Shown here: positions 49,260 to 58,669 of the stretch, piece after piece
Position numbering within the stretch: position 1 is the first letter of the stretch
How the letters are laid out: every line of letters begins with the position of its first letter
DNA from: Epiperipatus broadwayi
Lineage: Eukaryota > Onychophora > Udeonychophora > Euonychophora > Peripatidae
Assembly (NCBI GenBank): GCA_028023455.1
Contig: JAQFVV010001091.1
Span: 1 to 64,000 of the forward strand
DNA length: 64,000 nucleotides
Reading direction: 5' to 3'
Notes under the pieces: model-generated
What the model was told of the DNA's origin: nothing
Databases searched by the model: none
Seen by the model: the letters and a program-made list of their open reading frames with translations, nothing else
Made by a program: the position numbers and the translations under genes

Positions 49260-51240
49260 TGGCCATTAATGGTGATTCGCATTAACTTTTTTTTTTTTAA
49301 ATTTACAAAAAAATTTTTTTTTTATATTTCTTCAATTATCAAACTTCCACTTAATTACATTTAATTTGTAAATAATTTTTGTATTTTTTGTTTAATATTT
49401 CTACAAATATCAAATTATTTTTCGTAAATTCATCGGCTATATTTTGTATTTTATATCTTGACACCCCCCCCTTTTAAAATTAGCTCACCATTAATGGCAC
49501 ATTTTCAATAAGTTTTTGTTTCTATATTTTGTATTGACCTTATTTTGTATTTCATGCAGGTAAATTTTCACTAATTTGTTGGGTTTTTTTTGTATTTTTT
49601 GGTTAATATTTCTACAAATATCAAATTATTTTTCGTAAATTCATCGGCTATACAGTTCGCTTTTAAAATTAGGGAATGTGAGCGCCATTAATGGCACATT
49701 TTCAATAATTTTTTGTTTCTATATTTTGTATTGACCTTATTTTGTATTTCATGCAGGTAAATTTTCACTAATTTGTTGGGTTTTTTTTGTATTTTTTGGG
49801 TTAATATTTCTACAAATATCAAATTATTTTTCGTAAATTCATCGGCTATATTTTGTATTTTATATCTTGACACCCCCCCCTTTTAAAATTGGCTCGCCAT
49901 TAATGGCACATTTTCAATAAGTTTTTGTTTCTATATTTTGTATTGACCTTATTTTGTATTTCATGCAGGTAAATTTTCACTAATTTGTTGGGTTTTTTTT
50001 GTATTTTTTGGTTAATATTTCTACAAATATCAAATTATTTTTCGTAAATTCATCGGCTATACAGTTCGCTTTTAAAATTAGGGAAGCGTGAGCGCCATTA
50101 ATGGCACATTTTCAATAATTTTTTGTTTCTATATTTTGTATTGATCTTATTTTGTATTTCATGCAGGTAAATTTTCACTAATTTGTTGGGTTTTTTTTTT
50201 GTGTTTTTTGGATAATATTTCTACAAATATCAAATTATTTTTCGTAAATTCATCGGCTATATTTTGTATTTTATATCTTGACACACACCCCTTTTAAAAT
50301 TGGCTCGCCATTAATGGCACATTTTCAATAAGTTTTTGTTTCTATATTTTGTATTGACCTTATTTTGTATTTCATGCAGGTAAATTTTCACTAATTTGTT
50401 GGGTTTTTTTTGTATTTTTTGGTTAATATTTCTACAAATATCAAATTATTTTTCGTAAATTCATCGGCTATACAGTTCGCTTTTAAAATTAGGGAATGTG
50501 AGCGCCATTAATGGCACATTTTCAATAATTTTTTGTTTCTATATTTTGTATTGATCTTATTTTGTATTTCATGCAGGTAAATTTTCACTAATTTGTTGGT
50601 TTTTTTTTTTGTGTTTTTTGGTTAATATTTCTACAAATATCAAATTATTTTTCGTAAATTCATCGGCTATATTTTGTATTTTATATCTTGACACCCCCCC
50701 CCCTTTTAAAATTAGCTCACCATTAATGGCACATTTTCAATAAGTTTTTGTTTCTATATTTTGTATTGACCTTATTTTGTATTTCATGCAGGTAAATTTT
50801 CACTAATTTGTTGGGTTTTTTTTGTATTTTTTGGTTAATATTTCTACAAATATCAAATTATTTTTCGTAAATTCATCGGCTATACAGTTCGCTTTTAAAA
50901 TTAGGGAATGTGAGCGCCATTAATGGCACATTTTCAATAATTTTTTGTTTCTATATTTTGTATTGACCTTATTTTGTATTTCATGCAGGTAAATTTTCAC
51001 TAATTTGTTGGGTTTTTTTTTTGTGTTTTTTGTTTAATATTTCTACAAATATCAAATTATTTTTCGTAAATTCATCGGCTATATTTTGTATTTTATATCT
51101 TGACACCCCCCCCCTTTTAAAATTAGCTCGCCATTAATGGCACATTGACCTTATTTTGTATTTCATGCAGGTAAATTTTCACTAATTTGTTGGGTTTTTT
51201 TTGTATTTTTTGGTTAATATTTTTGTTGGGTTTTTGTAAT
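49260..51240. repeat. higher-order tandem array inside the Merlin element
   Basis: Two related monomers of about 198 and 212 bp alternate, giving a dimer period of about 410 bp. The ACACCCC landmark occurs at about 49461, 49870, 50281, 50691 and 51103. One monomer type has TATATCTTGACACCCC and the other has CAGTTCGCTTTTAAAATTAG. Both share the palindrome CCATTAATGG (nine main copies) and TTTCATGCAGGTAAATTTTC. The last monomer is shortened. It is non-coding: minus-strand frames across it are repeat artefacts. Confidence 0.95.
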
Positions 51241-51405
51241 TCATTTTTAAGATTTTTTAATAGTTTTCATGCATGTACATATTAAATAATTTTGTGTTAC
51301 TATATTTGTATTCACCGTATTAAATTTTCACAATGTTTTTTTTTTTTGTATTTTTTTCCAGGACCAAGAAGCATGCTGGTGTTCGGTGCATATCACGTGA
51401 CATTC

Positions 51406-51621
51406 GGTACTTACGGATAATTTGCCTGATGACGTATTAGCCTGAAGGCATACCGGTCTAATGTTGCGCTTTTTAACGTGACGTGTTCACGTGATATGCG
51501 GACACATCTTATCGAATAGATGTGTCTGCAGATCACTTGGAGACGTTATCTTAAAAATCGCAACATTAGACCGGTATGCCTTCAGGGTAATACGTCATCA
51601 GGCAAATTATCCGTAAGTACC
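51406..51621. mobile_element. 216-bp Merlin-type MITE at the element's right end
   Basis: It starts with a full TIR (GGTACTTACGGATAATTTGC) and ends with the TIR that also closes the large element. The inverted match extends to about 65 bp with two or so mismatches (CTGAAGGCATACCGGTCTAA in both arms). A central hairpin is GACACATCT/AGATGTGTC. It has no TSD of its own. Confidence 0.9.
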
Positions 51622-51737
51622 CATTTTAATTTTAGCGTTTAGTTTTTTTTGTTTTTTTTTAATAGATTTTATTTTTATTTGCGAACTTTAAGATTTTATT
51701 TTAAATTAATGTAACGACATATTTATATATCGTTACA

Positions 51738-51875
51738 CTACATATCCTTTCATCTTTCATTTATTTAGCAATTCTAGTCTTGTCCGCCATAATTATTAAA
51801 AATGTATAATAATCTGTAATAAAGTATTTGAAATTATTTCTAGTAAAGCTACTTAGAAATAATTGCAGATAATGC
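51738..51875 (-). pseudogene. RTE-like LINE remnant in unit C, third piece
   Basis: It matches B 26515-26645 (endonuclease end, ATTTAGCAATTCTAG on the plus strand). It ends at the deletion junction with unit D. Confidence 0.6.
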
Positions 51876-51945
51876 TGAGAAGAAGTTGAATAAGAAAATT
51901 CTAAAAATATTTGAATTCAACAAAAAGCCATTTAAAATTTTATCT

Positions 51946-52038
51946 ATTTTTTTTTATATATCAAATTGACCAGGAAACCAACCCGGGCCAGCTGATTGGA
52001 AGGCAGCTATGCTAACCGTTAGGCCACCAACGCTTGAC
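51946..52038 (-). mobile_element. tRNA-derived SINE, second subfamily, 13-bp TSD
   Basis: On the minus strand it reads GTCAAGCGTTGGTGGCCTAA, then GGTTAGCATAGCTGCCTTCC, and ends in an A-rich tail. TAAAATTTTATCT is duplicated at 51933-51945 and 52039-52051. It has a shorter variable region than the 1707 type, and 63640-63706 belongs to the same subfamily. Confidence 0.85.
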
Positions 52039-52277
52039 TAAAATTTTATCTTTGAAAGTCAAATCATACTAAAGGAATTAGCAATTCCGTGTGCACTCAA
52101 GCTCAATGAGTTTCTTTCACTCAATCTATTTACGTGAGAAAATAATTGAAATCAGTTCATAATCATGAAGCTCATATATATATATATTGAAAATGAGAGT
52201 TGTCCGTGAAAAACAAAGCAAGCGTGATATTACCGTGCAGAGATTTCTTTTATTTATGATATAAAAACTCTTTACAT

Positions 52278-52391
52278 GTCAAGGGTTGTTAGCCGAGAAG
52301 TCAGCGTAGCCGCCTTTCAAGCAAGCAGTTGTTTGCAGATGGTTGTTGCGGGTTCGCCTCCCGGCCGATGCTATGACATATGGGGAAAAAA
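52278..52391 (+). mobile_element. tRNA-derived SINE with ~11-bp TSD
   Basis: Same type as 1707-1818, with TTAGCCGAGAAGTCAGCGTA, GCGGGTTCGCCTCCC and the end ACATATGGGGAAAAAA. The direct repeats ACTCTTTACAT (52267-52277) and ACTATTTACAT (52392-52402) differ at one base. Confidence 0.85.
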
Positions 52392-53075
52392 ACTATTTAC
52401 ATTAACATAACTTTTTAAGGCAGTTATTTATTACTGCTATCATGTCAGTCACCAAAAACGTTTATTTGTATATTTCCATTTCAAATTCTTTAGCCCCATT
52501 TCTTTAAGTTGTGCTTATACATTAGGGATATTAATAAATAAATGAAATATAATAGAATATTAATTTGAATACCTAATTAGTACTAAAAGTTCATAGATTA
52601 AATCTCTATCTATGCAATGGTTTCCTGAAATGCATGTATTTAATGTTAATTCAGTGTTGATGGACGTACAAGAATAAATTACATTCCAGTAAAATAATTT
52701 AAAAAAAATATATAATAATAAATGAAGGATATAAGTATGGAAATAAACATGCGAATTCTTTCAATTTTCTTTTTAATTTATATTAGTAAAAATCTGTATC
52801 AGTTTGTGATTTTGCTACAGAAATAGTTTAATCTGATTTTTTTTATTTCTGAGATATGTATTTTATACTAACCGTATGTTTAAAAAACAATTTATATTCA
52901 GTATCTAGCTTTTTTAAAAAAAAAAAAAAAACATATATATATAAGTTTGGGAGCCAGTTTTTTCCTCGTGTTCTTATTAGTTTTGGAATTGAATTTTTTT
53001 TGTGTGTGTGTGGAGATGGTCAAAAATGTGGTAAACATCATACTGTGTCAATGGATGACCTTCATCCCAATATTT

Positions 53076-53184
53076 TTTTTTTTTCCTATGTCATAGCATC
53101 GGCCGGAAAGCGAACCCACATCTGTCTGCAACCAACTACTTGCTTGCATGGAGGCTGCGATACCGCTCGGCTAACAACGCAAGA
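53076..53184 (-). mobile_element. tRNA-derived SINE with 16-bp TSD
   Basis: A minus-strand copy of the 1707 type, ending in a T-run on the plus strand. CTTCATCCCAATATTT is perfectly duplicated at 53060-53075 and 53185-53200. The reading frame across it on the plus strand (52856-53224) is an artefact of the insertion. Confidence 0.9.
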
Positions 53185-55133
53185 CTTCATCCCAATATTT
53201 GCATTCAATGATTTAACAATTTGATACTGAACACAAAATAGTTATTTATCTTACTTCATAAAAGGATAAACATAATTTTTATATTTAATTTTATTTTTTG
53301 TCTATCTTAACAAAATCTTGTAATTCAGGTTTCACCCACTATCTAACTTTCAATCTTGTTGAAATTTTACATACATTATGTATTATCCGTAATAATAATA
53401 ATAATAATTATATTTTGGTATTCCTCGCAATGTCAGAAGTAATGTTAAAAAAAAATGTGAATTTTTAATGTTATATGGAATTCAATTTTCTGTAAGAAAA
53501 TGTTGTCTATCAAGTTATTGTTTTTGATTTTTTTTTTTCAGTTTCTTTTGTCTAGACATGTATAAAACAAATACAATTGGAAATAAAAATAGAAAAAAAA
53601 TAACACTTTTGTTAACTATAGCATAATTTTTTTTTTCAGTTTTGAGAAATAAAATAGGCTGATGTGCGAAAAATCATTTAAACAATCTTCCAACTTAACA
53701 CTTTCTTCCATCAATAGAGGCAAATCTCCCCAATACTTTAGTGCCACGCAGAGCAAGTCAAAGTAATCAATGACAAGATATGGGTCCTGAAAATACTAAT
53801 CTAATGCCTAATATCTTAAGATATAAGTGCAGTTCTCTTATATCCAAAGATTTTCACTGGTGAAAACCACAAGCACGAATCTAGTGTGGGGATATTGGTC
53901 GGATAGTCACTAGATAGATATTTTATGTACAAAGCTTCTTGCATCCATTGATTACTCTGACTTGCACTGGATGACACTACTGCATTAAGAGTTTTGCCTC
54001 AGTTTAAACAGGTAGTGTAAGCATAAGAAATGGTGATCATGTTATGTTTATTTACTGATGTATTTATCAATAACAACAAGTCTTCAAGAATTCATTTATA
54101 TCTTACAATTAGGTAGGTATTGATACAACAATGTGCATATTATTAGTAGGTGAATAGACTAATTGCAAATATTGTCCTAGATTTATATTTGTGAAAAAGC
54201 TGGAAAAATTATAGATATATAAAATATTTAAAAAATCTTATTTTGTATAATTTGAGGATTACTGTATTAAAGATCAAAAAAATTTATGCTAACAGGATTT
54301 GATTTTTATATTTAATAACTTTAAATAGAAATGAATGACATTTCTACTTCATTAATTCAATCCTCTAATTAATTTAATCACGATGTTTCATACTATTTAT
54401 TTAAAGTTATATATGACAACAAATATTGTGTTCCATATTTTTAATCTTTTGATGTATTACGTCTCAAACTAAAAAATTGCATTTTTTGAAAAATATTTTT
54501 TGCATGTATTATTTTTTTATGTTTTTATCAGTTGTAGGATTTGTGTTTTTATAAGACCAGAGGTTTAACAAATTACTTTTGCCTAAACCATCAAGGAAAA
54601 TTAAAATATTTGTTGTATATTTCTCTTCCCATTTTTTGTGTTTGATGTAATTAATTTAAAATAAATTTGTTTATAAAGATCATAAGAAAGTGTTAGACTT
54701 AAACTGACCAAAAAAAACTGAATTTAATTAAAATGCATTAATAATTCCATAAGCGATACTTTGCATAACTAAAAAATTTGTTCAGTCATTACTTAATATA
54801 TTTAAAATGTACGTTAATGAATCTTAATATTTGCATTCAATCATATATTCATTCTCCTTCTCATTTCAATTCTTCTTTCCGTTCTTCTTTTTCTTCTACT
54901 TCATCTTTTCTTCTGCTTCTCCTTCCTATAATTCTTTTCAATTTTTATATTACTTTAACAAATATTTGACCCAGTTATAAATTAACCAAAACGTATTCTG
55001 AGATAAGAAATACTTTTAAAAAACTGTAACCAAGTTATTGCATATGGTACATTTAGCAATTCTTCTATTTGGATGATAATTAATATTTCTTAATTATCTT
55101 TGTCCATAAGATTTAAATATGTGTAAGTGTGAA

Positions 55134-55134
<1 letters not shown>

Positions 55135-55176
<42 letters not shown>

Positions 55177-55184
55177 ATAATATA

Positions 55185-55225
<41 letters not shown>
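55135..55225. repeat. (TA)n tract, unit D
   Basis: A long near-pure TA run interrupted by CTATAATATATCTA. Unit C has no expansion at the equivalent point near 33790. Confidence 0.95.
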
Positions 55226-55226
<1 letters not shown>

Positions 55227-55814
55227 AGAAAGAGGAATTATAGATACATTTAAATATAATACTTTAATATAAAAATACATATAAACAAATATTAAAGACA
55301 ACTACATTTGAATTAATAAATAATAAATTTATTTACATCAAATCGATTTTCCATCATATGAAATATTACTTAAATATAAATACTGGAAATGTTAATTGAT
55401 ATAAAATAAATTTTACTAAGTTTAAAATTAAAATTTATCTCTGTTAAAAAAACAATATAATTTTCTAATTTAATTGGAATTAGTGGTAAATGAATTTATT
55501 TTAAAAGGCTTTCAAGATTTGTGACCCTGATAAATTGATTAACATTATTATGTCCAATGAACAGTGAAGATAGTGATATGCAAAAGTTTGTGACCTGTGT
55601 CTAATGGAAACTGATTCTTCAAACAAAAGTATATGTCAGGGGCCATTGGAACTGTATAATGAAAAAATAAAAGTATAAAAAGTTATCACTGCTTAAAGAT
55701 TATAAATTCATGATTTCATTTTACATATGTCCATAGATCTGATGTTCATCTTTTAACCCCCCCCCCAGGAATCTCTTTGAATTTATTTGTAATAAATCTG
55801 TTATTTATATTTAA

Positions 55815-55880
<66 letters not shown>

Positions 55881-55881
55881 G

Positions 55882-55914
<33 letters not shown>

Positions 55915-55915
55915 C

Positions 55916-55977
<62 letters not shown>
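55815..55977 (+). repeat. (ATCT)n then (TA)n compound microsatellite
   Basis: About 24 ATCT repeats (one GTAT interruption), then CCC and about 28 TA repeats. Units A and C carry only AAATCTAT at this spot, the likely seed. The long Tyr/Ser/Leu frame over it is an artefact. Confidence 0.97.
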
Positions 55978-55978
<1 letters not shown>

Positions 55979-57141
55979 AAAAGCATTAAAGAATTCAGTG
56001 CAAATATTAATAACTATTAAATAAATATAATTTCATCATTATTGAATTAATTTTCCTTCTATATCTAACATGAAATTTTATTACATTAATAACTATTAAT
56101 ACAGGAGTTGATTTATTTTTGTGTTTCGATTTTAATGCACTTAATAACTTTACTTCTAATAGGTAACAAGTCGATATTTGAACTATTCGGTTAATTTGTG
56201 TTTTCTGTTCCGCTTTTAATTAGTGTTGCTGGAAGGATTTAGCTTATTAAGTAATTATGTCTATTTATAACAGCAATTTAAGCTAGCGTTTGCAACTGTT
56301 TCTTTTGATGTGTAACTTTTCAAAGTTTAAAAATGATTATTATATTAATCTTACCTTAATATGTAAAATGAAAGAATATTAATATTTTAACGTACTAAAA
56401 GCATTACTTTCCTACCATATAATGATTATTCAATCTTGCACAAGAGTTAAACAAGATAGAAAACAGTATTCACATTGTCTGGTGTGAATGATATTATTAA
56501 GTAAAAAAAAAAGAGATTAACCCGTCAACATTAGATGATCTAGTCCAATTAAAAATCCAACATTGCACATACATTATGAAAAAAGAGGTCTACATATATT
56601 TGTTATTGCAAAATGAGGCATTTGAGGTGAATGTTACAATGATACAAAAAATAAATAAATAAAGCTCTTTAAATTATTGTAATGTTAACATGATCTAAAA
56701 AGTCATAAACATTTTTTGCACCCTGAAAATAAAAAAAAATCAGTATGGTTAAACTGAGATCTTTATTAGTTAAAACCTGGTTAAAAAACAACCACTCTTT
56801 ATTTCCTTATTAAGATCGGTTAACTTAAACCCTGTATTAAGTTGAAAAAATATCTGCCTCTTTCCCTTTCAACATGTTTACTGTACTTAGAGTTAAAGAC
56901 ATTTTTGAAACAGAGAAAGAGACTGTGAGAAATGACGAATCACAAAGAATGAAGCAAGTATAAAGTTTAATGCAGGATTGTTTTATCGCGAATCAAGCTG
57001 GTGAAGTATCTCTGAAGTATCAGAGATACTCATTATAGTAATAGATTATCATTCGTAATAAGCATAACAGCCATTTCATTTGTATAATTATCATACTCAG
57101 CATTACCCACAACACAAACTCTTTTTAAATTACATTTATAT

Positions 57142-57147
57142 TTTATT
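57142..57147 (-). terminator. poly(A) signal of gene copy D
   Basis: Minus-strand AATAAA at the conserved position. Confidence 0.5.
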
Positions 57148-57338
57148 CATTAAAAAAATATAATTATTTATTTATTTATTACTATTTCTATACATATGGA
57201 CGTTTTAAAAATAAGAAATAAAATTATAATAATAATACAATGTTATAACTCGGTTTTAATTAAATTCTTTAAATGAAAATAATACCAAATGATCATAAAT
57301 ATATATTTTTTATCAAAACATTTTTTTTTTTTTACTTT

Positions 57339-57665
57339 CTAATCTGTTTCTTTTTTCACAACTCCGACATCACTCGAATTAATGTAGTTCTTCATCTCAC
57401 CATAAAGCACACTATTTACTGGTTCATTTATCCAACGCAGTGAGTCTTGCGATATCTGTGATTGCAGAATATTGTTTGGACTGTCTTCTACGGCCATTAA
57501 AATTGCATAGAATTCTAAATGAAGAATATCAATTTTAGTAAACATAGATTTCAATTTTAGAAAGTATCTAAGGGCTGAAAATTGAGTTAAAAATGGCAAA
57601 TCATAAGCTTCAATAAGTGCTATCATAAGTAAAGGGGTATTATCAGATTTATTACTTGAAGCCAT
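57339..57665 (-). CDS. small conserved protein, tandem family copy D
   Basis: An intact frame of 108 residues and the most diverged copy. It has the same start type (MASSNKSDNTPLLM), the core LEFYAILMAVEDSPNNILQ and INEPVNSVLYGEMKNYIN. The usual QILQ(E/D)APRW reads QISQDSLRW here. The tail VVKKETD is shorter than in A and C. The four copies differ from one another at many positions, yet none has a premature stop within the core, and the central motif is kept at DNA level. A CAG/GTAAAAA donor is retained upstream, but the acceptor region just before the ATG is altered (an A-rich run replaces the TAATTAGTG stretch), so splicing of this copy is less certain. Function is unknown. Confidence 0.6.
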   Translation of the reverse strand: MASSNKSDNTPLLMIALIEAYDLPFLTQFSALRYFLKLKSMFTKIDILHLEFYAILMAVEDSPNNILQSQISQDSLRWINEPVNSVLYGEMKNYINSSDVGVVKKETD

Positions 57666-58039
57666 ATTCTACTATAAAAAATATTTTTTAACCTCCTGGC
57701 TGAACAACGATATTCTTTTAGACAAGTATTCAATGTGTTTCCCTATAAATTTAACAAAATGATAAATTATAAATAATTTGCATAAATTTAAATATATCCC
57801 GCAGCAAACAAAGTTATGTATTAATATAATAAAATATTAGTATAATCGATAAATAAAATTACTTTTAAAAAGATTTTTACCTGAAGATATGCACCATTTA
57901 TTCACAAACACATATATTTGTAATAAATAATAATATAGAGATGTATATATGGATGAATCATACTCTTTCATGCTGTAAATTAAAGGCACTCTAAATTTTA
58001 AACAAAAGATCAAGAATAAAATGAATCCACCTACACAGG

Positions 58040-58047
58040 CATATATA
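58040..58047 (-). promoter_or_regulatory. TATA-like element, gene copy D
   Basis: TATATATG on the minus strand at the conserved position, followed by GGTGGATTCATTTTATTC as in the other copies. Confidence 0.4.
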
Positions 58048-58669
58048 GATTGCACAAGACAGTTACTAAAAACTGAAGTATCTTCATTTCCTCACACACA
58101 CATACGCACATATATATATATATAAAGCATTTTATTAGCCATGACAATGTTACATTATTATATTTTCAATAAATAATGTGATATATTTATATTGTTAATC
58201 TCCCCTTGTTACAAATTAAATACATTAGATGCATTATGGGGAAGACACTAAAAAGTTTTATAAAAAATACCGTTAATGTGTAAGACGAAGTGCTACATTA
58301 AAGTAAATAGCTAATGGTTTTGACCCTAGTGCAATTACCAAATCTACATTCCTTATCAATTAGTTTTAAATCTGCTATTGGTTTAATGAACATTTTATAC
58401 AGATTATCAGAAATGAAATAAGGATATAAAACCGTATATGATCATCACCTTTAATGTTTTACTTAATGATATTGAAAAAAATATTTAAATGAAGAAACAA
58501 AAAACTTGCAAGATAGCTATAAGATATGTTAAAGCCAAACTTTTAGATGTTGATTTTATTTATAAATATTCAGGATAAATAAAAGAATAATTATGAACCT
58601 TTAAGAAAAATTAAAAAATTAAAATTATTTTCAAAATTAATAAAATAATAATCAACATCATTAAAATTT

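Larger units (their letters stand above)
47941..51621 (+). mobile_element. Merlin (IS1016/ISXO2-like) DNA transposon, 3681 bp
   Basis: Perfect 33-bp terminal inverted repeats begin GGTACTTACGGATAA. The element is flanked by an exact 8-bp TSD, CATTTTAA (47933-47940 and 51622-51629), typical of Merlin. In order it holds a 5' region with the hairpin CCCACCGG...CCGGTGGG (about 47977-48000), the transposase (48225 onward), a long higher-order tandem array (about 49260-51240) and a 216-bp MITE-like right end (51406-51621). The intact TSD and identical TIRs suggest a recent insertion. The element sits inside an older LTR-like insertion. Confidence 0.95.
46085..51737 (+). mobile_element. LTR-like insertion split by a Merlin transposon
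   Basis: The target CTAC is duplicated at 46081-46084 and 51738-51741. Unit B has a single CTAC at the equivalent site near 26513. The element starts TATAATGATCGAAAAG (probably a mutated TG start) and ends ATCGTTACA, giving imperfect inverted ends. Without the 3689 bp of nested Merlin plus duplicated target it is about 1.96 kb, consistent with a solo LTR. Its first ~70 bp, including GCGCCATCTAGG, resemble the start of the 7662-10193 insertion (GCACCATCTAGG). The 92-codon minus frame at 46532-46810 is not recognised. Confidence 0.6.
27878..51875. repeat. tandem unit C, enlarged by insertions
   Basis: Third copy, about 24 kb. The unit order is kept, but three blocks split it: 36985-40135, 42651-45579 and 46085-51737. 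Between listed features the sequence is AT-rich and non-coding. Confidence 0.85.

Noticed and set aside
49260-51240. CRISPR-like regular repeats
   Set aside because: Repeats are ~200/410 bp contiguous satellite monomers with no unique spacers, in a eukaryotic transposon.
52856-53224. 122-codon plus-strand frame
   Set aside because: It runs through a poly-A tract and the antisense of a SINE with a 16-bp TSD. Not conserved in other units.
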